Shown: piece by piece, positions 13,601-22,765 of the stretch
How positions within the stretch are numbered: the stretch's first letter is position 1
Layout of the letters: each line of letters starts with the position of its first letter
Assembly (NCBI RefSeq): GCF_037975245.1
Contig: NC_092582.1
Coordinates: forward strand, 19,308,577 to 19,372,576
DNA: 64,000 nt
Direction of reading: 5' to 3'
From: Apostichopus japonicus
Taxonomy: Eukaryota > Echinodermata > Holothuroidea > Aspidochirotida > Stichopodidae
The notes under the pieces: model-generated
Told to the model about the DNA's origin: nothing
The model's database searches: none
What the model saw: the letters and a program-made list of their open reading frames with translations, nothing else
Made by a program: the position numbers and the translations under genes

Positions 13601-15910
13601 ATGAAAATTAACAACACAATTAATTTAACAGCTAAATTGATAACGCATTCCCCTCTAACCAGATAATAATATGTCCGTGTATTATCATTTACTACTCTAG
13701 TGGTCTTCTTTTCGTTATTATGTTATCTTAACAGACCAAAATAAAGATAAGCAGATATTTAAGAAGGCTGTCTATATAGACAGAATGTTGCTAATAATGC
13801 GAAAATTGTAAGATCATACATCATTAAAGGGGCGATATCTCATTGACCTATAATTTATATTTTCAAATCCCCCCCCCCCCCCTCCCCAAAAATATAACAA
13901 TGATTGAAAGAATACTTTCAAATTGAGGTGAGAAGGATGAAATGTATTTTGTGACCGAAATTTGTTATATAAAGTTTAACTCGTTAAATCATGCACTCAG
14001 ATCATAAAGAGATAATACTGTCAATTTATATGACGAACCAACACATACCGATATTAAATGCTGTCTCTCAAACAATGGTATTTTGTATTAGTATTTTTGG
14101 TTTGAATGAAATATTAAACAAGCTAGGAAGACGTCAAGTTTGAAAACCACCTAAATCACAGGCACGAGAAATACATCAACTTCGTGACAAATAATAATTT
14201 GTAAATAATAATTTGACAACATTCTGTGTTCTGTTTACTTTTTACTTACTTTTACAAGGTGAAGGTAAACAGTGGCTTCCTTTACATGGAAATTTCGCAG
14301 CAAAATCACACAATTCTATGAATAAGAAAAAGGAAGAAACAAACATCAGAAACAGCTACATGTACAAGCGTTGAAAAATTCTCAGCAACAAAATCAAGTT
14401 ATGATAAAAACAAAACAAGATACGACAAGGCAAGACAAACGAAACAAACGAAACGCAAAAACAGCAGAACAGAACGGAACGAAACAAATCTTAAGATTTA
14501 TGAAAATGGTTAAGTGTGAAGCAATGGTTATAAATATGGAATTCTGTACAAAAGAAGTAAATATATAAAGGTTAAACAAAATGGATGGTATAGATAACCA
14601 ATATTGAAATCGTCAAAACATAAATTAAGTTAATGGTAGCAGTTCTCATACTGCATATCCCAGTCCATATAGTTTTATGTACATGTTGAACTGACTGTAC
14701 TGAAAGTGAGGAAAATTGTCTAGGTATGATGGACAGTTATGTGGTATAACTTTAGACAACTAATCCATTTGGCAGTTTTGTGACATTGCTTCCCTGATCA
14801 AAATACTTAGAACTAGACTTAAGTTATGACGACATGTATAACGTAATCAGTCAGTCCATTACAAATAATGCACTGTGTAACGACTGCGCAAATTAAACCA
14901 AGATCGGAATGAAGTTGGGGAATATTTGAAGTCCGCAAACATTTGAAGCAAAACAAAAGGTTGACTTTTGTGACGATATGTGTCGATATTATCTTTGGAT
15001 GACTGGTGTATACATTCTCCCGTAGATAGCGACACCCCATTGACCGCTAACAGCAGATGAGTAGATTTGTTGGATAGTCTGCCTATAACTGTTTGCGCGA
15101 TAACAGTTATCCTAACCTTAGACTTAGCATTGAGTCTACGATTAAAATAAATCAACTTTAACTTACCAATATCATACGCGAACTACAGTATACTCGGTAT
15201 TAAATATCTTATAGATGAAAGGGTGATAAAACACTCAGAACTCGGCCATTAAGTTACATACGATTGTCATATATCAATAGCCCTAGGAACCATAAACAAC
15301 ATATTCCCAGATACCAACTGGTGTGACTATAATATCACAAGAAAACTCCAATTAGACATGCAGAAGTTAATAAAATATAGGTAAGCCTGCCGATGGTTTA
15401 TATTTTACCATCAAATTTCTGTAATCTAGACTGTTCTCTAATCTAGCTATATGTAGGGTGGGGTAATGATGTTAATATTCAAGCAGCTCGAGTACCCATA
15501 AAAGTGAATTATTCTTGAAGAATCCATGCTCGGAATTTGCTGAAAGTTGCCTTGCTCACGTTGCTTTAAATTCACAAGGTTGCCAAAATAAGCCTTTTGA
15601 AAAACTTCAAACCTGCTGCAGTATGTCTAAGAATGATGTGATATAGAAAATTGGAAGTCAACATAGTTAACCGAACAGAAACACAATTTAAAACAGAACA
15701 GAATATACTTTCTGTATTCCCAAACCCCTCAACCAAGACAGCCTGACAACCCCATGGGAACTTCAAAAGACTCAACATATTGTTATTGGTAAATAGAAAG
15801 AAAATGGAACTCTTATTATCATGTAAAAATATATACTTACTTCCTGCATCCGTCATATCGATGAGGATTAGTGCCAAATGGAAAAGCTGAAAAAAATTCT
15901 TTCTCTCCAT
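1327..15910 (-). CDS. Secreted fibrinogen-related protein, 7-exon gene with one in-frame stop
   Basis: Predicted joins are 15841-15910, 14250-14315, 13280-13327, 12847-13061, 12411-12719, 11784-12063 and 1327-1622: 1284 nt or 428 codons. Every boundary uses GT/AG and the phases match throughout (1,1,1,0,0,1). Domain order is signal peptide, short Cys-rich exon, Thr/Pro linker, TIL domain (about residues 68-115), second Cys-rich module and EGF (about 134-190), then the fibrinogen C-terminal domain to the end. FReD proteins of this kind are secreted lectins, often immune pattern-recognition molecules; that role is family knowledge, not shown here. Codon 88, in the TIL exon, is TGA (12982-12984). 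The gene is therefore either a recent pseudogene, a null allele or a sequence error. The TIL exon cannot be skipped in frame, being 215 nt. A damaged paralogue lies at 47765-49428. Confidence 0.75.
1972..2460. repeat. Solitary arm of TACCGCGGTAA foldback family
   Basis: It opens with cccaggaaaaaatttacc, closely matching the end of the 4453-6143 element. It continues with degenerate, palindrome-rich units such as ttaccgcggtaa and tttaccacgcttttacc, fading out near 2460. No inverted partner arm with matching divergence is visible, so I read it as an older or truncated relative. It is one edge of the insertion block in the FReD intron. Confidence 0.65.
2461..2776. other. No gene seen
   Basis: AT-rich sequence between the fading foldback arm and the LINE 3' tail. 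I see no ORF, RNA gene or repeat boundary in it. Confidence 0.5.
2777..4433 (-). mobile_element. 5'-truncated Jockey/I-like LINE
   Basis: The minus-strand element ends in a short tetranucleotide tail (plus strand tacttacttactt, 2777-2789), as many I/Jockey-group LINEs do. A perfect hairpin, ccaggggc-ttc-gcccctgg in shape, lies in its 3' region near 2835-2853. Coding similarity begins inside the RT domain near 4433, so endonuclease and ORF1 are missing. The break is 20 bp from a foldback element at 4453. I see no continuation beyond that element, which favours 5' truncation at insertion over later splitting. Confidence 0.75.
3067..4433 (-). pseudogene. LINE reverse transcriptase fragment, frameshifted
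   Basis: Two overlapping frames make one RT. The upstream frame (4433 to about 4230) has the finger motif IPKPGKDYKHPGSYRPISLL. The downstream frame (about 4236 to 3067, 389 codons) carries FDAQKAFDRMW, GTPQGSTINPILY and the catalytic YADD (QYADDIAIW). It then has thumb-like sequence ELNPKKSQILY and a C-terminal part containing RRACRIAY. One frameshift near 4230 separates them. Product: RNA-templated DNA polymerase of a non-LTR element, inactive here because truncated and shifted. The long open stretch suggests modest age. Confidence 0.8.
4453..6143. mobile_element. 1.7-kb foldback element with TACCGCGGTAA subrepeats
   Basis: The first bases (cccagcaaaaaatgtaccct) recur as the exact reverse complement at the other end (agggtacattttttgctggg). 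The match stays near perfect for at least 140 bp on each side. The arms (about 4453-4970 and 5320-6143) consist of tandem 60-75 bp subunits. Each subunit is rich in short palindromes such as taccgcggta, accatggt and aaatttaccgcggtaaattt-like cores. The centre, 4980-5320, is AT-rich and non-coding. There is no ORF, so it is non-autonomous. I could not find a convincing target-site duplication (agactt on the left, tgatta on the right). Confidence 0.75.
6361..7010 (+). pseudogene. LINE ORF1p remnant (L1 ORF1-like)
   Basis: The start is at 6361 (MSQEKKNEE), followed by an acidic stretch in another frame (EDPEVEEDVSDIDVEE). The core is recognisable at 6760-6905 as RRNNFRIVGIP and IERCHRDGR, which match the RNA-binding domain of L1 ORF1 proteins. 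The segment HILVRCLSYRDK at about 6930-6970 continues it in a different frame, so at least two shifts are present. In live elements this protein is an RNA-binding chaperone. Here it is dead. Confidence 0.65.
7580..7870 (+). pseudogene. LINE ORF2 endonuclease remnant
   Basis: The ORF2 start reads MADLKICSYNVRGIR, the usual opening of an L1-type apurinic endonuclease, including the active-site Asn region. The catalytic Glu expected after LLQ is missing (LLQKL). After a frameshift near 7700 the reading continues as WGGRIIFNHG and KGVCILLNPSLD. The rest of the endonuclease (7870-8050) has no open frame. Confidence 0.65.
8054..9430 (+). pseudogene. LINE ORF2 reverse transcriptase remnant
   Basis: The linker motif WVGLGEKNTSYFLRLERRN is at about 8390-8446. 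The RT follows as KSPGSDGLSVEFYK, ITLIPKPDKD, CRPISLLNIDYKI, FIDFEKAFDRLNW and GVR-stop-GCPLSPYIF, where Gln is replaced by a stop at 9260-9262. Catalytic YADD sits at about 9385-9396 (QYADDKVLFL). The frames change near 8660, 8900 and 9300. This order and motif spelling fit the Tx1/L1 clade. Confidence 0.75.
9550..10943 (+). pseudogene. LINE ORF2 C-terminal region remnant
   Basis: The open stretch 9550-10137 has FMPKLSRLKSILNLW, LTPIGKIILLKSF and KFIWHGKPYKIKR, typical of the region downstream of L1-type RT. At 10576-10630 lies the zinc-binding motif CNFCGFNDETIEHLFWEC. The family-specific tail KDVFFGYQL ... HPLNFLIFYIKYYIF runs to 10943. Stops and shifts near 10130, 10360 and 10727 break the frame. 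Confidence 0.7.
11784..12063 (-). CDS. FReD gene exon 6: central FReD
   Basis: The acceptor is ttttcag at 12064-12066 and the donor cag|gttggt at 11783. It is entered in phase 0 and left in phase 1. It encodes VVQRRSDGSTSFYQNW, GFGDSRNLWLGNEKLHYLTN and YTEFQIESE ... LGTYSGTGNS, which align with the central fibrinogen domain. The frame is fully open. Confidence 0.88.
12064..12410 (-). other. FReD gene intron 5
   Basis: Intron between the codons for GGGWT and VVQRR, with gtaagt and ttttcag ends. A 77-codon open frame at 12126-12359 lies inside it. The DNA is also recognisable in copy 2 at 49500-49740, where it is degenerate, so I read it as duplicated intron rather than an exon. Confidence 0.65.
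12411..12719 (-). CDS. FReD gene exon 5: Cys module, EGF and FReD start
   Basis: The acceptor ctgttttag lies at 12720-12728 and the donor gtaagt at 12405-12410. It is 309 nt, phase 0 to 0. It begins NGKTYVNDNCTQKCSCSNN, which resembles the TILa-like module that follows TIL domains in zonadhesin- and mucin-like proteins. An EGF of the CxxNAxC type follows, ending CNEGYEGDGETC. Then comes the FReD N-terminus with DCQDVYDAG, DGVYTI and MENGGGWT. Confidence 0.85.
12847..13061 (-). CDS. FReD gene exon 4: TIL domain with in-frame TGA
   Basis: The donor is gtgagt (12841-12846) and the acceptor tatgcag (13062-13068). It is 215 nt, phase 1 to 0. It encodes a trypsin-inhibitor-like domain with the Cys spacing CPPNMIYGNCTCEATC ... 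CNSTC ... GCICKAGLMLNGSDC ... SSC. A TGA (plus-strand 12982-12984) falls between EDPK and ESAC in the second third of the domain. A CGA to TGA CpG transition would explain it, but the ancestral codon is inferred. No other disruption is seen. Confidence 0.8.
13280..13327 (-). CDS. FReD gene exon 3: Thr/Pro linker
   Basis: A 48-nt symmetric exon, phase 1 to 1, with donor gtaagt at 13274-13279. It encodes EPTTAVTTEPQGTTL, a short O-glycosylation-type linker between the Cys-rich exon and the TIL domain. The acceptor (atcag) lacks a strong pyrimidine tract, and a second potential donor lies at about 13344-13350, so the 5' edge is uncertain. Confidence 0.6.
   Translation of the reverse strand, partial: RNQLLQSLLNHKARL
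13328..14249 (-). other. FReD gene intron 2
   Basis: AT-rich intron with a C-rich run near 13868-13885. I see no further exon with proper splice sites and no mobile element. Confidence 0.5.
14250..14315 (-). CDS. FReD gene exon 2: short Cys-rich segment
   Basis: A 66-nt symmetric exon, phase 1 to 1. It is preceded on the minus strand by a long pyrimidine tract ending attcatag and followed by gtaagt. It encodes LCDFAAKFPCKGSHCLPSPC, with four cysteines in 20 residues, directly after the signal peptide. It is too short for standard ORF calling. I identified it from splice signals and phase agreement with exons 1 and 3. The domain is not one I recognise; it could pair cysteines for oligomerisation. 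Confidence 0.65.
14316..15840 (-). other. FReD gene intron 1
   Basis: Intron between the signal-peptide exon and exon 2. It contains an A-rich simple stretch at 14371-14500 built on acaaaacaaga/aacgaaac-like words. No coding exon or mobile element is evident in the remainder. Confidence 0.5.
15841..15910 (-). CDS. FReD gene exon 1: signal peptide
   Basis: ATG at 15908-15910 opens MERKNFFQLFHLALILIDMT, a basic N-terminus and hydrophobic core typical of secretion signals. The exon ends GGAA|gtaagt, leaving phase 1, which matches exon 2. The encoded cleavage region is near MTDAG. The assignment to this gene rests on strand, distance and phase. Confidence 0.7.
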
Positions 15911-16387
15911 TGTGTTCTAAGTTGACCGCTCTACTTGTAATTGGTGTTCTCCGTAAACTTTTGAATGACCGAGTTGGATGATGTGATGTCTTTAATATAG
16001 ACTAAATAACATAGTCTCAACAAATATGTACATGTATTAACTTAAAGCTGATTGGACGAAACGAATAAGTATCAATATCAGAGCACGAATTGTACAACGA
16101 TACTGTGATTACGTCATTGACGGATGATCAGCTTTTGTCACTTAGGTTTATATTTCGTTATCTTCATTAGAATTAGACAAAAATTCAATCTCCCAGCAAT
16201 ATATAACGTATATTTATACAGGAGATAAAGCTTGGTAAAGCTCCCGGTCTATTCAGTAGATATATTTTCAACCGCTTCTTATTAGATTCATGTAATAACC
16301 TTTTATTTATTCCCAGCTAAGGCAGACGCGCTATTGTTACTAGACAGGCTCTTTATGAATTCGAAAAGTAATTAAAAAAGAGGTTGA
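15911..16387. other. 5' flank of FReD gene
   Basis: Presumed promoter and 5' UTR region of the minus-strand FReD gene. I see no clear TATA box at a convincing distance and no other feature. Confidence 0.4.
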
Positions 16388-16600
16388 ATGTTAACAAAAT
16401 ATGTTGATAATGTGTTCATTAAGAAGCAGTTCTTTTTTTCAAAGCAAGATATCTTTTTTGGTTACAACAACGGGAAAAGACATCCTTTCAATTTTCTCAT
16501 TCTTTATATGAAATACTATATTTATGATTGCGAACGAAATGAACGAAGACCAATTATCGATGAGGTTTTCTGTATATTTAAATTCATAATTAGTATTGAA
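16388..16600 (+). pseudogene. 3' fragment of Tx1/L1-like LINE ORF2
   Basis: Encodes KKQFFFSKQDIFFGYNNGKRHPFNFLILYMKYYIYD. This aligns with the 10660-10800 part of the larger LINE (RQFVFSKKDVFFGYQL ... HPLNFLIFYIKYYIF). It is a 5'-truncated copy that runs straight into a microsatellite. Confidence 0.75.
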
Positions 16601-16605
16601 ATCAC

Positions 16606-16685
16606 CATCGCGATCATCATGATCATGATCATCACGATTGCCACGATCGTCACGATCGTCACGATCGTCATGATCATAATCATTA

Positions 16686-16731
<46 letters not shown>

Positions 16732-16733
16732 GG
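16606..16733. repeat. Compound microsatellite (ATC/CGATCGT then ATT)n
   Basis: Words of the atcatgatc and cacgatcgt type repeat from 16606 to about 16690 and pass into an uninterrupted (ATT)n tract to 16733. It may have grown from the tail of the adjoining LINE fragment. Confidence 0.85.
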
Positions 16734-18744
16734 CCAAGAAAATGATTCAACTATCTCTCTGAGTATTAAAAGCCTTGCGCTCTACATACTGAACTAACTA
16801 AGATTTCTTTTTATGAAAATAATTATTTGCATGAACAGAACCAACTAAACGTATGCTTTACTCACCAAACTCGACAACGGGCCCAACACTTCTAGGACTG
16901 GGATATCTTGACATCTGGGTATTACTCCCTACATAACAAGGAATAAATGGAGAAAGGAATATCACCAAGAGGTTTATTTCTAGTGTATTGAATACTACAG
17001 TGACGTGCATAGGAAAATTCAACCTTTATGGAAGGGCCAGAGGCAAATAAAGGATTTTATATAGAAGCAGAAGCGACTCTGGGGTCGTTAACGTAAGGGA
17101 GGTTTATAGAAAGAAAACAAAAACCTTGGACGACAAATGATGCACTGCGAGGTATAGGCTATTAATAGATTGAAGGTGTGTAGCTCTAAACACCAGCATG
17201 AGCTGAAAAATATTTCCTTTTTTGTTTAAAATTAAAAAGTGTGGGGGTGAGGGTTGTCCACCCAATGAATTAATTCTTCCCCTGAATGTAGGAAATTCCC
17301 CGCGTGACTATGAAATATAGAACCTCCGCCCCCCCTTTTTGCACACGCTACTGAAATACTAGCCCATTTAACACCAGTCGTGCACTTGCAATATGTGAGT
17401 TGTTCTTGTAAAAGGTGAAAGTATGACATTTTTTTTCTTTTCTTATCTTTTCTTTCTTTTGTACTTTTTTTCTAAGACCCAACAAGCTGAAAAATTACAG
17501 TGAACAATTGACGATGAAACGGAAGATGTGTTAAACCTGGAAACGCAAATGACTTATTCCTCTCTGATATCAAATAAAGAATTACATATTGGCAAATTCA
17601 AAGTTGGGACAAATTTCATTCAACTGTAATGTTACATGGTATTACTATATATTGACCAGGCTCTCCTGGTCCTGAGTTTATATTTTCAAATAATAAATCA
17701 CATAAAAAACAACCCTTTTATATTGAAATCCTAATCATGTTTGTCACAACGTCATTTTATTGTAATAGACGTCCTATATAAAACACTAAAAAAAAAATCA
17801 TGAAAATAAACTATATTCAATATACAAAGGGAATTGCCAAAAGTTTTAGAGATCTTACTTTGTTTAGATCGCCGCATTAAGTTTGTAATATTTTTTAGAC
17901 CTCAGATACAGCGAGTGTCTGGAAAGAATCATATTTCAAATGTTCAGCAGATTAAATGATTACCGACATTATACCTGTCCACAGTACTAAAGACATTCAG
18001 AGTCAGCTGGTACACTGATTTGATAGTTACTGTGATAGCTATGTCTATACTGAGGCGAAAATTACTCTTTGTCTGCCCACGACAAGGCGCTTCAATGTAT
18101 TATTCATTGAAGACTTTTATGACACGATAAATCTGACATTGAACCTACGATTCATATTTTTAATCTCAATTGTGGGCAATAGATGGTAACGGCGAAGCGT
18201 ATGTTTTACAGAAGTGTCAACAGACCTGAGCAAAGCCACTGCACTATTATATTCCTTAAAAAAATATGAGCTTACAAGATAAAAAAGGAACAATTTACTT
18301 TACAAACGTCGTAGAATTGTCCTAACCCAATAGAGTAGTTAATTGCTGTAAATCTCATAGCCTATGTATGCATAATTTTTCTTTAATTCAAGGGTATATA
18401 GAATATTTACCATTCTTACATGTATAAACATATTTTATATATTGGAATAGAAATGTGTGGGATGCCATCTCTTCATTATTGGAAGATAGTGAACATCCTA
18501 AACATTGTTTTAATGCAAAAACAGCAAACATGGATGATAATTTATTATAAATATTTAAGTTGATGTAAATACCACTTGCTACACATTTATTACTTATTTA
18601 AGACTTGGTTTGCCTACAAAAAGTGGTAATCTGAGTACATTTACAGATATAAAAGCACCAGGGGTGCACTCTGTACACACATAACAATTGGGTAATACGC
18701 CCTCATTAGCAGTTATACAAAGCCAGTTTATACGCTTCACACAT
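16734..18744. other. No gene seen
   Basis: AT-rich intergenic DNA. A T-rich stretch occurs at 17430-17472. A small minus-strand frame at 17232-17429 shows no family motif. I find no exon or element ends. Confidence 0.45.
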
Positions 18745-18835
18745 CAGTAGAATCACTGTGGTCAAGTGGTACGAACTACGCTCTGTGACACAAGGTCCGG
18801 GATTCGATTCCTACCCTCGCCTGATGGTTCCCAAA
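18745..18835 (+). other. tRNA-derived SINE-like sequence
   Basis: It contains an A-box-like tggtcaagtgg near 18759-18769 and a B-box-like ggattcgattcc near 18812-18823, at the spacing of a tRNA gene. I could not fold a proper acceptor stem and anticodon arm. It is therefore more likely the head of a tRNA-derived SINE or a tRNA pseudogene than a working tRNA. Confidence 0.5.
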
Positions 18836-19671
18836 AGATTGAAACTGGTCGTGAAGTGGATTTTTTCTGGTGTGATGATCTTTATCAATTAAATACAATA
18901 TAAATACCGTCTTTAATAGTCTTCTTTGTGTTCAATATACAATTAAGTATATTCATTAATGTATGTGATGAATTGATAGCTAAAACTTTCGTTAAATTAC
19001 AGCAGTGGAGGTTTATCTGCATATCATCCTATCAGAAATCAACAACGTAGTAAATGAAATGAAACTTTTGTTACTCACTGTCAATAACATTGAAGAAAAT
19101 TTACGTATTTAATAAAGTTTGTTCCTGAGCTGAGCATATCAAAAAGTGTATTCATTGGCGGCAACTGCAACAAAGACATAAGAACAAAACCATTATATTA
19201 GAATTGTATTAGCTATTAATCTCTCGATAACCATGTCAGTTCAAGGTAACTAACATCGAAAAATGGCTCCTTTTATAACGTTTCTTTTGTGTTCAATATG
19301 CCAGTTAGCATTTGTATTAATGGCAATAAGAACTGACCTATTGTTTTAATCACAACTATGCTTTATGCAATAGTTGAAAAAGGAACTGTATTTTGATGAG
19401 AACAAAAACTTATAGAAAAGCATCATGCATGATTTCAATTAAACAGCTTCAAGTTGCACGCGAAGAAGCGGAGATGTAATAAAATTGAGGTCAAGGTTAA
19501 CTGTAATAAACATATGCACACGCGATCATACATTTTTCTGTAATAGTTGTTTTTGTCCGACAGGCACAATTCAAGGACGTGTCAACCCTTGTGAATTTAT
19601 CCAGGGCTCGCTAACAAAATTACCAGAGCTTCTAACATACTAATATTTCAAACTTTTTATGGTTAGAAGGT
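18836..19671. other. No gene seen
   Basis: AT-rich sequence between the SINE-like relic and the large inverted-repeat unit. Nothing recognisable. Confidence 0.45.
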
Positions 19672-19680
19672 AGAGTACCG

Positions 19681-19799
19681 ATCGGGCTGAAGTTGGCGAA
19701 CAATAACAGCGACCAATAGCAGCGAACGTTAAGCATTACCAGCGACCATTACCAGCGAACAATAAGAGCGAACACTAAGGGGAAAATGATACTACGGAG
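19681..19799 (+). repeat. Left terminal inverted repeat with 11-13 bp subrepeats
   Basis: Starts atcgggctgaagttggcg and continues as imperfect tandem words of the form agcga[a/c]caataa[c/g]. It closes with aaatgatactacggag, which also ends the right TIR as its reverse complement. The middle differs between ends in subrepeat number. Confidence 0.7.
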
Positions 19800-19928
19800 A
19801 AGTTTAAGGGCAATTCCAATGTTACAAGGGGAAAAGTAAAGTTTTAAAAACTAAACTAATTGACACACTTATTTAACAGAGTCATGGGTGTGTTATCAGA
19901 CAATAAAAGTTTTCAAATTGTGCAAGTA

Positions 19929-22765
19929 ATAGCTGGCGACCCTCTCTATCACCCCATCAAAACCACCTTGAGAAAAGATGTCATCAGAGAGGGCGTTAAT
20001 AACGCCAAAACTCGACGCGAAGTCTCATCTACCGTTTATATACGGGTTTTCAACACGATTTTTGGCTAACAAATCAAATCTGTAACTCAGTATCATTGGG
20101 GTCCCTAAAGTAGCTGACGTTACCCACTATCACCCCATGCCAACAAACCTCGGGGGACGGTATCATTTAGGGTGTTATTAACGACCAAACTCGACGCAAA
20201 GTCGCATTTACAGTTTATATACGGGTTTTCAACACGATTTTTGGCTAACAAATCAAATCTGTAACTCAGTATCATTGGGGTCCCCAAAGTAGCTGACGTC
20301 ACCAGCTATCACCCCTTACCAACAAACCTCGGGGGACGGTATCATTTAAGGTGTTATTAACACCCAAACTCGACGCAAAGTCTCATTTACAGTTTATATA
20401 CGGTTTTTCAACACGATTTTTGGCTAACAAATCAAATCTGTAACTCAGTATCATTGGGGTCCCCATGGTAGCTGACGTCACCCTCTATCACCCCATACCA
20501 ACAAACCTCGGGGGACAGTATCATTTATGATGTTATTAACATCCAAACTCGACGCAAAGTCGCACCTACAGTTTACATACGGTTTTTCAACACGATTTTT
20601 GGCTAACAAATCAAATCTGTAACTCAGTATCATTGGGGTCCCCAAAGTAGCTGAGGTCACCAGCTATCACCCCATACCAACAAACCTCGGGGGACGGTAT
20701 CATTTAGGGTGTTATTAACACCAAAACTCGACGCAAAGTCGCATTTACAGTTTATATACGGTTTTTCAACACGATTTTTGGCTAACAAATCAAATCTGTA
20801 ACTCAGTATCATTGGGGTCCCCGTGGTAGCTGACGTCACCAGCTATCACCCCATACCAGCAAACCTCGGGGGACGGTATCATTTAGGGTGTTATTAACAG
20901 CCAAACTCGACGCAAAGTATCATCTACAGTTTAAATATGGTTTTTCAACACGATTTTTGGCTAACAAATCAAATCTGTAACTCAGTATCATTGGGGTCCC
21001 CAAAGTAGCTGACGTCACCAGCTATCACCCCATACCGACAAACCTCGGGGGACTATATCATTTAGGGTGTTATTAACACCCAAACTCGACGCAAAGTCGC
21101 ATTTACAGTTTATATACGGTTTTTCAACACGATTTTTGGCTAACAAATCAACTCTGTAACTCAGTATCATTGGGGTCGCCAAAGTAGCTGACGTCACCCT
21201 CTATCACCCCATACCAACAAACCTCGGGGGACGGTATCATTTAAGGTGTTATTAACACCCAAACTCTACGCAAAGTCGCATTTACAGTTTATATACGGTT
21301 TTTCAACACGATTTTTGGCTAACAAATCAAATCTGTAACTCAGTATCATTGGGGTCCCCAAAGTAGCTGACGTCACCAGCTATCACCCCATACCAGCAAA
21401 CCTCGGGGGACGGTATCATTTAGGGTGTTATTAACAGCCAAACTCGACGCAAAGTATCATCTACAGTTTAAATACGGTTTTTCAACACGATTTTTGGCTA
21501 ACAAATCAACTCTGTAACTCAGTATCATTGGGGTCCCCAAAGTAGCTGACGTCACCCGCTATCACCCCATATCAACAAACCTCGGGGGACGGTATCATTG
21601 AAGGTGTTATTAACACCCAAACTCGACGCAAAGTCGCATTTACAGTTTATATATGGGTTTTCAACACGATTTTTGGCTAACAAATCAAATCTGTAACTCA
21701 GTATCATTGGGGTCCCCAAAGTAGCTGACGTCACCAGCTATCACCCCTTACCAACGAACCTCGGGGGACGGTATCATTTAAGGTGTTATTAACACCCAAA
21801 CTCGACGCAAAGTCTCATTTACAGTTTATATACGGTTTTTCAACACGATTTTTGGCTAACAAATCAAATCTGTAACTCAGTATCATTGGGGTCCCCATGG
21901 TAGCTGACGTCACCCTCTATCACCCCATACCAACAAACCTCGGGGGACGGTATCATTTATGATGTTATTAACACCCAAACTCGACGCAAAGTCGCACCTA
22001 CAGTTTACATACGGTTTTTCAACACGATTTTTGGCTAACAAATCAAATCTGTAACTCAGTATCATTAGGGTCCCCAAAGTAGCTGAGGTCACCAGCTATC
22101 ACCCCATACCAACAAACCTCGGGGGACGGTATCATTTAAGGTGTTATTAACACCAAAACTCGACGCAAAGTCGCATTTACAGTTTATATACGGTTTTTCA
22201 ACACGATTTTTGGCTAACAAATCAAATCTGTAACTCAGTATCATTGGGGTCCCCGTGGTAGCTGACGTCACCAGCTATCACCCCATACCAGCAAACCTCG
22301 GGGGACGGTATCATTTAGGGTGTTATTAACAGCCAAACTCGACGCAAAGTATCATCTACAGTTTAAATACGGTTTTTCAACACGATTTTTGGCTAACAAA
22401 TCAAATCTGTAACTCAGTATCATCGGGGAGCAAAAACGTAGCTGACGTCACCAGCCAGCACTCCATACCAACAAACTTCGGGGGACGGTATCATGTAGGG
22501 TGTTATTAACACCCAAACTCGACGAAAAGTATCATCTACAGTTAAAATGAGGTTTTTCAACACGATTTTTGGCTAACAAATCAAATCTGTAACTCAGTAT
22601 CATTGGGGTCCCCAAAGTAGCTGACGTCACCAGCTATCACCCCATACCAACAAACCTCGGGGGACGGTATCATTTAAGGTGTTAACACCCAAACTCGAGG
22701 CAGAGTCTCATCTACCGTTAGTATACGGTTTTTCAACACAGTTTTTGGCTTACAAATCAATCTTA
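19929..22765 (-). repeat. 179-bp satellite array A
   Basis: About 16 monomers with a 179-bp period. Each carries ggtgacgtcagcta, an imperfect ttggggaccccaa palindrome, agttacagatttgatttgtt and gccaaaaatcgtgttgaaaa, read on the minus strand. The outermost monomer (19929-20110) is the most diverged, as is usual at satellite edges. Monomers at 20120-20839 recur at 21552-22271, giving a second-level period of 1432 bp, exactly eight monomers. A recurring 60-codon frame is a by-product. Confidence 0.95.

Noticed and set aside
16439-16762. Poly-Ile, poly-Asn and Asp-rich frames
   Set aside because: Translations of the ATT/ATC microsatellite.
18745-18835. Functional tRNA gene
   Set aside because: Has A- and B-box words but no acceptor stem or anticodon arm.
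19929-22765. Regular repeats as a CRISPR array
   Set aside because: A eukaryotic satellite with head-to-tail monomers and no unique spacers.
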